Shown here: piece by piece, positions 36,335 through 48,203 of the stretch
Layout of the letters: each line of letters begins with the position of its first letter
How positions within the stretch are numbered: the first letter of the stretch is position 1
NCBI GenBank assembly: GCA_039720395.1
Contig: CM077826.1
Coordinates: 38,282,790-38,346,789 of the forward strand
Direction of reading: 5' to 3'
Source: Liquidambar formosana
Taxonomy: Eukaryota; Streptophyta; Magnoliopsida; Saxifragales; Altingiaceae
DNA length: 64,000 nucleotides
The notes under the pieces: generated by a model
Databases searched by the model: none
Told to the model about the DNA's origin: nothing
Seen by the model: only the letters and a program-made list of their open reading frames with translations
Made by a program: the position numbers and the translations under genes

Positions 36335-36768
36335 GAGGGCAGTTATTGCAATCCCTCAACTGTATTTGCACACCCTATTTATTTTAGACTTTTTAAGGTT
36401 TTAAAAAAAAAATATAAAAGGTTTTCATAAAAACTAGCTGCATTGTCCAGTACTAGAAAACATCATTTTGAATAATTTCGTAGAAAAAAGTTTTTCTAAA
36501 ATCTATCGTGTAAATAGACTTTTTGGCTATTAATAATTTTCGTTTTTGTAAAAATAAAATAGAGATTGTAAATGGCTAAAGAATTATCCTAAATGATGGA
36601 TTTAAAAAAACAAAAAAAAAAATCACCTATAAAGTTGTTCAATATAATGTTTTCTAACAGATAATGTAATCAATTTTTATAAAAATCTCTTATATTTTTT
36701 ATAAAACCTTAAGAAGTAAAAACAAATGAGATTTACAGGTAAAGTTGAGGGTTTCAATAGCCGCCCTC
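36335..36768. mobile_element. MULE-type MITE with exact 9-bp target duplication
   Basis: The 434-base insert begins GAGGGCAGTTATTGCAATCC and ends with inverted GGGTTTCAATAGCCGCCCTC. TTGTTATAA flanks it exactly at 36326-36334 and 36769-36777. The end motif GGC(G/A)G(C/T)TATTG(C/A)AA.CC matches the element at 20851-21987. It lies about 100-150 bases before the probable transcribed leader of MTB, so it sits in that promoter. Confidence 0.88.
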
Positions 36769-36777
36769 TTGTTATAA

Positions 36778-37882
36778 TTGGGTTGGGTTTGGATGAAAGT
36801 GATTAACGGGTTAGATTGGGTCGGGCAAGATTTTATCTTACCCCATTTTAGACCCGCCCAAACTCACCCAAACCCGCTGAATTGCCGCAGTTTCAGACCC
36901 TCTCACGGTCTACTGGCTCAATCCAACTTCCCAACCCTCCCTCCCTACTCTTCTCCAAAACCCCATTTAACCCACAAGCCTTCTCTCTGTTTCAGACTCA
37001 ATAAAACCCTCTTCCTTCTCTCCACCAGGGCCTCTAATAATGGAGCCGGAAGTGTAGCCTAACTACCAGTCTCACTCGAGATGTAACTGTGAAGAAATTG
37101 CACTTAGGGTTCCAAAACTTTCATCAGAGTCGTCTATGAGATATCTGAAGAAATCGCATCAAGGGATTCCGCAACTTCCCTTTTCTGGGGTTCCTATCTG
37201 GCCGTACGGGTTTCATTTTATTATCGATTTCTCTCAGTCTGCAATTGGAATCATCTGTGCATGAAATATAACTTCCTGGTATGGTTTTTTTTTTTTTTTT
37301 TTTTTTTTTGGTATTGTTTTTCTGCAATTGATTTCTTTTTGTGCTTCAAAATTTGTTTTTTTTATTTGATTTTTGATCTGGGTTTAGTTGTATTATCAAT
37401 TTTCTTCCTTATAATGCATGGAATATTTGAAACTCGATATGAATCCTGAAACTGGTCTTTTTTTTTCCCTGTGAATGTTGTGCACCCCATTGAGAAAAAA
37501 GAATCCTGGAACCGCCCCTTCCTTTGGTTGTGTTCGTGTTCTAACTTCTACGGGCTTCCTCACTGTGTTGTGTGTGTTAGCCACCCCCCCAAAAAAAAAA
37601 AGAAAAAAAAAGAAAAAAAAAGAAAGAAATTCTTAATATGTTTTATTTTTCTAAACTTTCCCAAAAATTAAATGGAGCATTAATGATTTATTTATTTATT
37701 TATTTTTTAGGGTAAAAACCAAATACTTGTGCATGATTTTCTCTATTCATTATTATCATTATTTTTCAATTTATGGTTTCAGGATGCCCTGTTGATAGAT
37801 TAATGATGGCTATCAATCTGAACTGGAATTAAGCATATAAAATATAGAGGATTCACTTTTCTGAGGGCCTTTCCTGTAAGCA
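36778..37882 (+). promoter_or_regulatory. Probable promoter and intron-containing 5' UTR of MTB
   Basis: A pyrimidine-rich leader-like stretch spans about 36890-37050. A likely leader intron runs from GTATGG at 37279 to the AG at 37782, after a T/A-rich tract and TTATGGTTTCAG. The coding exon begins 100 bases later. A poly(T) and an (A/G)n run lie in the intron. Transcript evidence is needed for the start site. Confidence 0.5.
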
Positions 37883-40800
37883 ATGGATTCACCTGAACGT
37901 AGTCGGAGTTATGTGAAACGAGAAGAGGATAATTCAGATGTGAAGAGTGATAGGGCTGGAGATGATGAGGAATGGGAGGGAAGTGATAAGAGGAAGCACC
38001 GGTCAAGCAAGTCAAGAAAGCCTAGCACTGGAGAAGAAGTTGAAGGATTAGATGGCAGTGGAAGAAGGAGAAGTTGTGGGGACAGAAATGAGAGCCGAAA
38101 GAGGTCAGGTGGCTCTAGTAGAGCTGGCAGCGATGAAGATGATTATGACACAAAAAAAGAAATGCGTTCTAAGCAGATGAAGAAAAACAAAGAGGAGAGT
38201 AGCTTGGAAAAGTTGAGCAGCTGGTACCAGGATGGAGAGTTAGAGAACAAGCAAGACGGTGTAGATAAGTCGGGGAGTAGAGGGCACAGTCGAGCTGATG
38301 AAAGTGAAAGAAGGAAAGTGTCCTCAAAGTTTTTGGACCATGAGGGTTCCCAGAGCAGAAGTAAGAGCAAAGAAGAAAGATCTCATGATGGAGAGCATGA
38401 AAAGATGTTGGATAGAGATTCCAAGTATTCAGAAAGGAGGGAAAGCAGCCGGGAGAAAGGCCATGGGTCTTCTGAGCAGGTGAAAAACCCAAGGAGAAGA
38501 TGGGATGAATCTGATGGTATTAGGAAAGCTGAAGAGAGTAATTATGAAAGAGCCGATCTGAGAAGCGGGAAGTCATCTGATCCTAAGCGTGAGATTACGA
38601 GAGAGAAAAGTGTGTCTACAAGAATTGAACCCAGTGAGAGCAAAAGCAAGGTTTTGGATTCAAACAGTGACAAGGGTATCAAAGCCAGTAACAGGGAAGA
38701 GAGACAGGTTGATGTGGACAGGAGTAAGAGCAAAGGCAAGTCAGAAGCTGTGGAAGAAGATTATAAGGAAAGTCCCAGGACTCGTGAGGACAGATCAGGT
38801 AAGGAGAAAGATGAGAAGCATAGACAGCAAAGAACACCCACTGGTCGGGATGTTGCTGAAAGCCGTGATAGGTCTTCCAATACCGAAGAGGATGGAAATG
38901 CATGGATAAGAGAAAGAAGTGGGAGAGAAGTAGGGCACTCCAATAGGTCCAGGACCCCTGAAAGGAGTGGGAGGCGCTATCAAGAATTTGAAAACTCTGA
39001 GAATGATAATGGGAGAGGTATTAACCCCAAGAGGAAGGAACTGGAGAAGGATGGTTACAGGGATGACAGATCAAAAGGCAGAGATGAAAGCTGGAGTGAC
39101 AGGAACAGGGACAGGGAAGGTTCCAAAGAGAATTGGAAAAGAAGGCAACCCAACAATAATGATAAAGAGGCAAAAGATGGGGATATTGTTTATGATCATG
39201 GTAGAGACTGGGAGTTTCAGAGGCATGGTCGGGAGAGGATTGAGAATGAGAGGCTTCATGGTCGATCTGGTAATAGAAAAGATGGAAGCAGGGGTGAAGC
39301 TGTGAAAACCTCGTCAAATTTTGGAATTTCAAATGAGAATTATGATGTGATTGAGATCCAAACTAAACCTCTTGATTATGTAAGAGCAGAGTCTGGGTCC
39401 ACCTTTTCCAGGAGAACTGAAGTTCAGCCATCTGATATGAAATCAGCCCCAAATGATGAGGAGTGGACATATATGCAGGACAGGTCAAGGAAGACTGATA
39501 TGTATGGGTCTGGGCCATTTGGCGATGATTCAAAAGAAAGATATATGGATGATGGTTCCTTTATACGAGATCAGAATTCATGGAGGGATGATATTGACAT
39601 TCAGGGAGGGAAAGGAAGAGGCCAGAAAGGTGCTATGTCCAGTCGCACTACTGGTGGCCAAAGTTCTGGTAGTGGTTCACAACTTACATATGGAAACCAG
39701 GAGCCCGGTTCTTTCAGTAGGGTTGCTCCACAAGGAGTGAAAGGGAGCAGAGTTGGAAGAGGAGGAAGGGGTAGGCCTACTGGGAGAGAAAGCCAGCAGG
39801 TTGGAATCCCACTGCCCATAATGGGATCACCTTTTGGACCTCTTGGAATGCCACCACCTGGTCCAATGCAGCCACTCACCCCCAGTATGTCTCCTGCTCC
39901 AGGTCCTCCAATTTCACCAGGAGTCTTTATTCCACCATTTTCTCCACCTGTTGTTTGGCCAGGACCTCGAGGTGTCGATATGAATATGTTAGCTGTTCCA
40001 CCTGGTCTCTCTCCTGTTCCTCCTGGACCATCAGGCCCAAGATTTTCTCCTAATATGGGGACTCCACCGAGCCCTGCCCTGTATTTTAATCAACCAGGTC
40101 CTGGAAGAGGAGGGCCGCCAAGCATAGCTGGACCCGGTTTTAATGCTGTGGGACCGGTGGGACGAGGACCGCCACATGACAAAGCTCCTGGTGGTTGGGT
40201 TCCTCCTAGAACTGGTGGACCTCCTGGTAAAGCTCCTTCAAGAGGAGAGCAGAATGATTATTCACAAAATTTTGTTGACACTGGTATGCGACCCCAGAAT
40301 TTCATCAGGGAGTTAGAGCTTACTAATGTTGTTGAGGATTACCCTAAGCTTCGGGAGCTTATACAGAAAAAAGATGAGATTGTGGCTAAGTCTGCTTCTC
40401 CTCCTATGTATTATAAGTGTGACCTCCGTGAACATGTGCTGGCCCCAGAATTCTTTGGGACCAAGTTTGATGTTATTCTTGTGGACCCCCCTTGGGAGGA
40501 ATACGTTCATCGTGCTCCTGGTGTTGCTGACCATATGGAATACTGGACATTTGAAGAAATTCTGAATCTTAAGATTGAGGTATTCTGTTTGCAGATTGTG
40601 TTTCATGACATTGTCTAATATATGAAAAATTGTGTTGGTGTTTGCATGTGTGCATGCACGCTTGGATATGATGCTAATGTTTTAACTTACTAGTTTGTTA
40701 TTTTAATGCCTCTCCATGCAGACTAATAAATGATGTTGCATAATATCATTATTTTCTTACCAGTGAACTGCAATATAATTCATATATAATTTCCTTAAAC

Positions 40801-43182
40801 TTTAAATCCAAAAATGCTGAGCCTGTCAATTGTTTCTTGTGTCTGTCTTCTTCTATTTATTTATTTTAATTTAATTTAATTTAATTTGTTTATTTGTTTA
40901 TTTGTTTTTGTTTTCCAAGCCTCAATACATAAACCTTTTGTCCATTTTTATAGGCAGTTGCAGATACGCCTTCATTTATCTTCCTTTGGGTTGGTGATGG
41001 TGTTGGCCTTGAGCAGGGTCGCCAATGTCTAAAGAAGGTATTTTATTCAAGTCTCCAGATTTAGACTAAATGTGTCACTTCCCACTTTTTTCCCTTGGTG
41101 CTGGAATTTATTTATATGATGTTGATGATTTATGTGTTTTATGTAATACAAGTGTTTTCTTGGTTTTGCAGTGGGGATTTCGGAGGTGTGAGGATATATG
41201 TTGGGTGAAGACTAACAAAACAAATGCAACTCCGGGATTGCGCCATGATTCTCATACATTGTTTCAGCACTCAAAGGTTGGTAGCAATCTACATTATAGA
41301 TGTCTGGGCTCATCGCACTTCTGACCACTGCTCCTGTTTTTCTAGTTGCTCTGGGACTATAGTTGTTGTTTTCTTAAATTATTTGTTCCTTCGTTATTGT
41401 GATGAAGGAACACTGCTTGATGGGCATAAGAGGAACTGTTCGTCGTAGTACTGACGGTCATATAATTCATGCCAACATTGACACGGATGTGATTATTTCC
41501 GAGGAACCTCCTTATGGTCAGTTTTCTCATTCATGTCTTCAACATCGACCACCCTGGTTTTGCTTGAGTTCATTTATTAATTATTTTCTTGTCTTCTTAT
41601 GCAGCAAGAATGTAGACATGAAAGTGTTTGGGTGTATCACTTATAATTTCATGTTTCAGTTGTATGCTTGCATCATATACCTAATTTCATCTCATTTTTA
41701 TTGCTGTGTTACTGTGAAGTGTGTAGACATTAGATTTCTTACTATTTGTGGTTTGAAGAAAAATGAAAATATGGAACTCTTTTTTTATTTATTTGTTTAT
41801 TTAAATTTAATTTTTCATTTCTTCCCATTGGTTTAAAGGTTTATGCATGATTTTGTATTTTAATTCTTTTAATTAATGATAAAATCATTTTGATTTATTT
41901 TAGTGTAAAATGACTTCTATTGCACTCGACCCAAAAAAAGAAACTTCCATTGCACAAGTTTGCTGTGTGTGGAAAATTTAATTGAGAAGGAAATTTTAAC
42001 ACACTAGCTGTGTATTCTGAACACCTTCTTCATATGCATTCCTTCATGTTGTTTAGCAAGATGGGGTGAGCAGTTCAGCACTTACCACAAGATCTTTTGT
42101 CGATGGAATTGCAGGTTCAACTGCAAAGCCTGAAGATATGTACCGGATAATTGAGCATTTCTCCCTTGGACGAAGGAGGCTTGAACTCTTTGGTGAAGAC
42201 CACAATATTCGGTCTGGATGGCTGACTGTCGGAAAAGGACTATCCTCATCAAATTTTAATGCTGAGGTAATATTTGTTGTGCCCATATTTCATATTCTGA
42301 ATACAAAATGGTCAGAGTAGCAAGATCCTTTTGTCCATTAGTGGATTTATTTCTTTAATGTTGATCAATTAGGCGTCATTTGTTTCTATGGAGAAGTAAA
42401 GGCGCCTGTAGGTGTGTGGGGAAATGACTTTTTTCAAGATTTTGGGAAATGTAGGAAAATGACCTTTTCCTTTGGACTGTCTTATTAGAATTTTTATTGT
42501 TATTGTTATTATTATTATTATTATTTATTATTTATTCATTCATTTTGTGGGGGGGTGGGGGCGGGGTGTTTGGGGGGTTTGGTTTTGGGTTGGTGATGGT
42601 TAATGGAAATTGTTTCTTGGAATAAATGCATAATGTAAATGTGCTTCTCTTCAAGCTTGGACTGAAGTGGTGAAACAACTTCGAACCTTTTTTAAGAAAT
42701 ACTCAGAACGTGAAATTTTTGGGAACCTCCAGGCATATGTCAGGAATTTTGGTGACAAGGATGGAAAAGTTTGGCAGGGAGGGGGAGGACGGAATCCGCC
42801 ACCAGATGCACCTCATCTGGTTCTGACAACCCCGGACATAGAGGCGCTTCGGCCGAAGTCACCAATGAAGAACCAGCAGCAACTGCAGCAGCAGCAGTCA
42901 ACATCCATTTCTTTGACTGCCAATTCTTCAAACAAAAGGCCTGCTGGAAACTCACCTCAGAATTTGAATGCTCTGAGTCTGAACCAAGAAGCTTCTAGCT
43001 CTGCCCCCTCGACTCCTGCTCCGTGGGGTTCACCAATGGAGGGTTTTAAAGGACTAGAAGGTGGCAATATGGCTTCAGACGACAAGGTGTTTGATATATA
43101 TGGGTACAATGCATCTTCTGGGCAACCAAATGGTGACTATCTAGATTTTGATTCTCACAGAGCTGCAATGAATTTGTTGTAA
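37883..43182 (+). CDS. MTB: METTL14-type m6A methyltransferase subunit MTB, six coding exons
   Basis: The coding exons are 37883-40579, 40954-41037, 41172-41276, 41408-41516, 42115-42266 and 42733-43182. All have GT-AG borders and consistent phase, giving 3597 bases (1198 residues). Residues 1 to about 570 are a charged, R/S/E/K/D-rich disordered region. About 590-800 is Gly/Pro-rich. The MT-A70 domain starts near 805, with DPPW at 868-871, then [59 protein letters not shown] and GWLTVGKGL. After [10 protein letters not shown] comes a Gln/Ser-rich tail. Arabidopsis MTB (EMB1691) is the named relative. The product partners MTA in the nuclear complex that writes N6-methyladenosine on mRNA. Retaining intron 1 would stop translation at 40616. 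The organisation looks intact. Confidence 0.95.
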
Positions 43183-43217
43183 CTCAATTTTCAGCATGTA
43201 CTGTGATGTTGCTTGTA

Positions 43218-43250
<33 letters not shown>
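43218..43250. repeat. (ATT)n microsatellite in the MTB 3' region
   Basis: About ten ATT units start 35 bases after the MTB stop codon, probably inside its 3' UTR. Confidence 0.9.
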
Positions 43251-45740
43251 TTTCTGATGATGAGGAATGGGCAAACCTGGATTCATATAAGATCATACAA
43301 CCCATATGGACCAAATAAGAACAAAGCCTATGAGAACCATGGAATGTTGTGTGAGTAGTGGCCCCATGGGGTTTAGCAAGAGTGGAACGGATCTCCCACT
43401 TAGTGAGGCATGATCCCTTGCCAATTGAGTTACCCCTTGGGGTTAGCTTGTAATTTTTTACCCTCCTTTTAAGCTATTAGTCGAGGCATTGTAAAAGATT
43501 ATTTCAAATCAAATTATGATTCATCAAATTTGAATTCACCCACTTATTGTTCATCTCTAAGTACAACTAATTGATATCACTATCTAATTTTTTCAACTTA
43601 TATAATAAATTTATTTATATATTTTTTAGGTAGGATAGCATTTATTTTAATTTGTTTATTTCTCATTCAAACATAATTGGGCTGCAATATCCAAAAGGAC
43701 TGGATACCTTAGGAGTTTAGGACACACGTTTCCTATAAACAAGTTTCCAATGCAGGTTGATCAGTGACATAGCAGAAAACTAGAAAGCTAGAAGATATGG
43801 CATAAAACTCTCAAATCCCCGAGATAATACTTGAGTCAACGGAAAAGAACATAAATAACAGAGAAAACTCTCAAAGTATTATTATTAATCAAAGTAGAGT
43901 AATTGCCCATAGGGTTTGTTTATTAATCAAGGTAAAATAAAGTAATTTATATAACTATCTTCACCGTGTACTTCAATTTATTGGCAAGGTCAACTAAATA
44001 AGGATTAAAAATAAAATAAAATTCTTCGACCCTAATAAAAAGAATATGTCGTATCTCATCACTCAAAGAAAAATCAGTAAATTTTACAACTCAATCTTAC
44101 GATTTATCCCCATCCGAAAATTTAACAAGCTTATTGAACACTTCCAATGGTGGTTGTGTTTCATTAGGAATGACAACTACCTTTGGCACTTGCTCTTCTA
44201 CCACAATACTCTCAAATACCTTCTTGATGTTAGTTACAAACTCAACAATAGACTTGCTTATGGGTAGAAAAGATTGTCCTTTACTTAAGAAGGTTGATCA
44301 ATGGTGATTGACTCGATCCCTATAGAAATCTGCTCTCCATGAACTTCTAGAATTGCCCTTTCTTTAGCAACCAAGTTAGCTTTTGGCTTTGGGTTTTCAA
44401 AATCTTAATAAACCTCTTGTAAAAAATTATTTTTAATACCCAAATCACAATCTCCCAGTGTAGTATCAACGTACTCATCATTTTCACAAATATATTCCTC
44501 ATGGTAGTTATCAGGATTCAAAAGCCTAAACTTTCTATCAAATTTTGACTGTACATTCACGATCTTCTTATATCTATGTTTTTCTGATGGTTGATTGCAG
44601 AATCCGTTGGTAGAACCTTGGATATAATTATTAGGACGATTATAATTTTTATCCACACAACAATAAATTTCTTTATAATTACAATTAGAATAACATTCAC
44701 ATATTATCAGTCACTACATTCTTATCCATGAATGAATAGGAGATTTATCTTGTCGTTGTTTATTAAATTATGAAAAATAGTTGAATGAAATAAAGTTGAC
44801 CAAAGAGTAATAGACATCTCTAATAGTTGACCAAAAAAAAAAAAAAAATAGACATCTAATGAAAAGCTCTGAAATAATTCTTTCTTTTTTCTATAATCAA
44901 TGAAGAAAATTTATTAAATTATAGAAAAAAAGGTTCAATGAAATAAAGTTGAGTTGACGTACTGTTTATAAAAAATTTATTAAGTTAAAGAAAAAATTAT
45001 TAACCCGTCAGGTGCATGTGTTGTGTTTATAAGAAGAGAAGAGGCATTGCCAAGTGTCTACCACTGCTCCAACGCATCCCTAGTTTTATTTATTGAACAA
45101 TATATTATTTATTTAGTATCATTTGCAAAGTCTACTTCTCACCTAACAGTTTCTGGTTTCGCCCACTGTTTCTAAAATGATATATTAATATGTGCTATAA
45201 TTATCGAAACTAAGTTAGAAGCATATTCTTTTTAGACTAATGATATTCGGTCCTACATTCTTTAATTTCAATGTGTAGCTAATGTGTTACATGGATACAT
45301 ATGACACTAAAATATACGGGAGTATGGAGCCGTCTATCATGAATATAGTATTCTAGCTAGCATGATTAGACTTTCAGTTATTATATTTTATTATTATTTG
45401 TACTAATCACATACTTATAATTTATAATTAATAGTGGTTTGACTGATGACCCATTAGTTAAACCAGTGACCCAGAGACCCAACCTTTCTACCGGATTACT
45501 GAGTTAAGACCTCCCATGACACGAGATAATTAACCCAAATCTAAATTGCCCAAGCTCAGCCTAGCCCAGATAAGGCAACTCTCAGCTCTTCAGTCCTTAA
45601 GATGTTGTCTAAACCTCAAGTTTGGACCAGTTCGGCTGGATTTGAAGCCATACTTGCTCATCACTTGCCTAAAGAGGAAAAAGGAATCTCATCACTTGCA
45701 AGAGATGTCCTGAAGAGCATTCTCTCCGCTGGGCTTACAC
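43251..45740. other. Intergenic with decayed retroelement coding remnants
   Basis: On the minus strand, 44660-44045 holds broken frames that look translated. One runs 44656-44405; another, about 44255-44100, reads with SIVEFVTNIKKVFESIVVEE and PPLEVFNKLVKF. These resemble decayed polyprotein sequence, but I cannot assign a domain. The rest is AT-rich with no gene. An A-run lies near 44834-44848. Confidence 0.4.
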
Positions 45741-45742
45741 CT

Positions 45743-45750
45743 TATAAATA
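45743..45750 (+). promoter_or_regulatory. TATA box of the second GDSL copy
   Basis: TATAAATA lies 50 bases before the ATG at 45800, in a transposon-poor leader. It suggests the damaged gene may still be transcribed. Confidence 0.55.
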
Positions 45751-46213
45751 ACTAGCGAAAATAAGGAGAAGATCACCAATATAATTAAGGTGGTTTAACA
45801 TGGCAAGTTTAAGGTTCCACATCTGTATCTTGATTTTATGCAGCCTTCTCAGCCCAACCATCTGCCACGGTCATCGCCAACCGTCGGAGAACCATGTAGC
45901 CTTATTCATCTTTGGGGATTCCCTTTTTGATGCTGGAAACAATGACTACATCAATACTAGTACCAATATGCAGGCAAATTTTTGGCCATACGGGGAAACA
46001 TTCTTCAAGTACCCAACGGGGAGATTTTCCGATGGCCGTCTGATGCCTGACTTTATTGGTAAGATATGGTAATATATTGCTTTCTTTATTTAGTGTCCAT
46101 ATTATAACCCAACTGACCCTTATAGCTTTGTTGAAGCTGAGTATGCCAATCTTCCATTGATTCCACCATATCTTCAACCTGGCAATCATCAATTTACTCA
46201 TGGAGCGAACTTT

Positions 46214-46440
46214 GCATCTGCTGGGGCGGGTGCACTAGCTGAAACTCATCGAGGAATGGTATGTGATATGATCCTTTTCTTTGAGGCCTCGTAAAAGTGG
46301 AGTAGATTTAGGGCTTGTTTGGGTGTGCATCTGCTAGGGCAGGTGCACTAGCTGAACCTCATCGAGGAATGATATGTGATATGATCTTTTTCTTTGAGGC
46401 CTCGTAAAAGAGGAGTAGATTTAGGGCTTTGTTTGGGTGT
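46214..46440 (+). repeat. Tandem duplication of exon-2 end and intron-2 start
   Basis: Copy 1 (46214-46326) and copy 2 (46327-46440) are direct repeats, differing at few positions and by small indels. Each starts GCATCTGCT(G/A)GGGC and ends GTTTGGGTGT. Copy 1 has the working donor ATG|GTATGTG. In copy 2 it reads ATGATATGTG, so the GT is lost. The second copy is a dead pseudo-exon inside intron 2. Confidence 0.9.
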
Positions 46441-47254
46441 CTAATTCGAAATTAAACAATTCAAAGTATTTTGCATAGTATCAAAGGCATGTACAAATCC
46501 AGTAGCTTTGAATTAAAATATTTAAAAAAGTTGGAGAACTAAAAAATTTTAAAAAGTTGGAGTCATCATTGTAGCTGATATTATAGGATCAATTCTAAGA
46601 AATTCATGAAATGCCACAATTTTGAATTTCTATTATATTTGTGATGATGATCGACCACCATTTTTTTGAATTGGACAATTCAAGTTAATTTTGTGCCTTG
46701 GATACAATACAAAATACCTTAAATTGTCTAGGTTTCAAATTTGACACCCAAACAGGCCCTTAATTAATTAAAGAGTTGATACTTGCTGGAGCAGTTAATG
46801 GTGGCCGTAAATTATTCTAAATGGCTTGACCCACCCCATTGGTAATGCCGACCCAGCTGCCCTCCTATTTCTCCGGTTAATAATGGTTAAGGTATATATT
46901 CCATAACTAGCAATGGCTCCCAGCTGGTCCCAATTAAGGTCTAAACTGGCAATGGGCCAGTGTAATTTAAACGTGTAGGACGGGTTACCTTGCTGCCATG
47001 ATTGGGATTTGCTCGTATCTCGCTTGAATTAACTCAAATAATTAATAACATTTTAATTAAATATCTATTTATGTTATATATCCAACTGTAAATTGTAATA
47101 CAATATCTTTTAAGTTCTTATATATTTCTAGGGAAAATTATGAAAAGATGATTGAAAATAAAACTATGTAGTAAAAATAGGGATAGAATCCCTTATTTAC
47201 TTCAAAAGTGCTAGTGGGATTAATTATTAATTTGTAAGAGGGGCATTTTGATAT

Positions 47255-47510
47255 TCTCCCTCTGTTCCACAATGATATGTCATGTTTGACAAAACATATA
47301 ATTAAAAAAAAAAAAAACATAAAAACATCATTTCATTGAACGACTTGTCATTTTTTAGATTTTATTTTTCCAAAATTAAGTACCCTCTCCTATTTTTTAT
47401 TAGGTTCTGTGTTGAAAGTAATTATTGAAATAATAAAAGTAGTATGGAAGTTTAAAAAAATTATGATTTGACTCTTTGAAATAGACAAACATTTTGGGAC
47501 AAAAAAAGTG
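47255..47510. mobile_element. Stowaway-like MITE in the second GDSL copy, intron 2
   Basis: The left end CTCCCTCTGTTCCACAATGA and the right part CATTTTGGGACA are the usual ends of the plant CTCCCTCCGTCCCA...TGGGACGGAGGGAG MITE family. The right terminus is decayed. A related stretch occurs at about 14960-15020. Confidence 0.55.
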
Positions 47511-48147
47511 ACAAATATGATGGAAATGATACTTCCTATAATACCCTCTAAGAAGGAAAAACTTTTAATTAATTAAAAAAGAAGAAGATATTTTCTTGAG
47601 TAAATCAAATTACTAGAAAAAAATAAAAGCAACACCCCTTTTATTTCCCAGTCTTCTCCATCTTAGAATGTCATGTGTACCACTGTCTCTTCTAGTAACT
47701 AAAATGTGAGAAAAGTGCTAAAATTATTAGATCAATATATTCATCACTTGCTACTTTTATTCGGTGAATGCAGAGCACTCAAAAAATTAAAGGAAATAAA
47801 ATAGGGTATTAGATCTATTGTCACATCAATTTGAATAATAATAATAATAATAATAAACCACTGCTATGGTTCCATGTTATGGGTACCTGATTTGGACTCG
47901 GTAATAATATTCATAATATTTTCCTATTTGATGGTTTTAGGTATTCCATCACAAATGTATTTTTTGTTACATTTGTTATGACTTTCCCCTTGTGGGATGT
48001 ACCCACTTTCCAGCCAATTTTTTTGTGCTACTAGATTGTCCTCGTAGTGGGGCATCAAATTCTGCACATGAGCAAATAAAAATACTTCCTGTTTGATACT
48101 AGAAAACAGGTAATTAAGTTAATTGAAAGAGAGGGTTGCAGCATTCT

Positions 48148-48148
48148 C

Positions 48149-48202
<54 letters not shown>
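48148..48202. repeat. (TG)n(AG)n microsatellite
   Basis: A compound GT then GA run in intron 2 of the second GDSL copy. Confidence 0.95.

Positions 48203-48203
<1 letters not shown>

Noticed and set aside
38143..39879. Long antisense frames across the MTB first exon
   Set aside because: They are shadows of the R/S/E-rich coding strand with no independent motif.
42667..42732. In-frame upstream extension of the last MTB exon
   Set aside because: Family similarity resumes exactly at the AG before 42733, and the preceding codons do not match MTB relatives.
43250..43470. tRNA or SINE gene near GCCAATTGAGTTACCCCTTGGGG
   Set aside because: No cloverleaf and no paired A and B boxes could be drawn; at best a decayed repeat.
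46125..46136. Alternative exon-2 acceptor after TATAG in the second GDSL copy
   Set aside because: It would shift the frame; the AG before 46137 gives the same 122-base exon as the intact copy.
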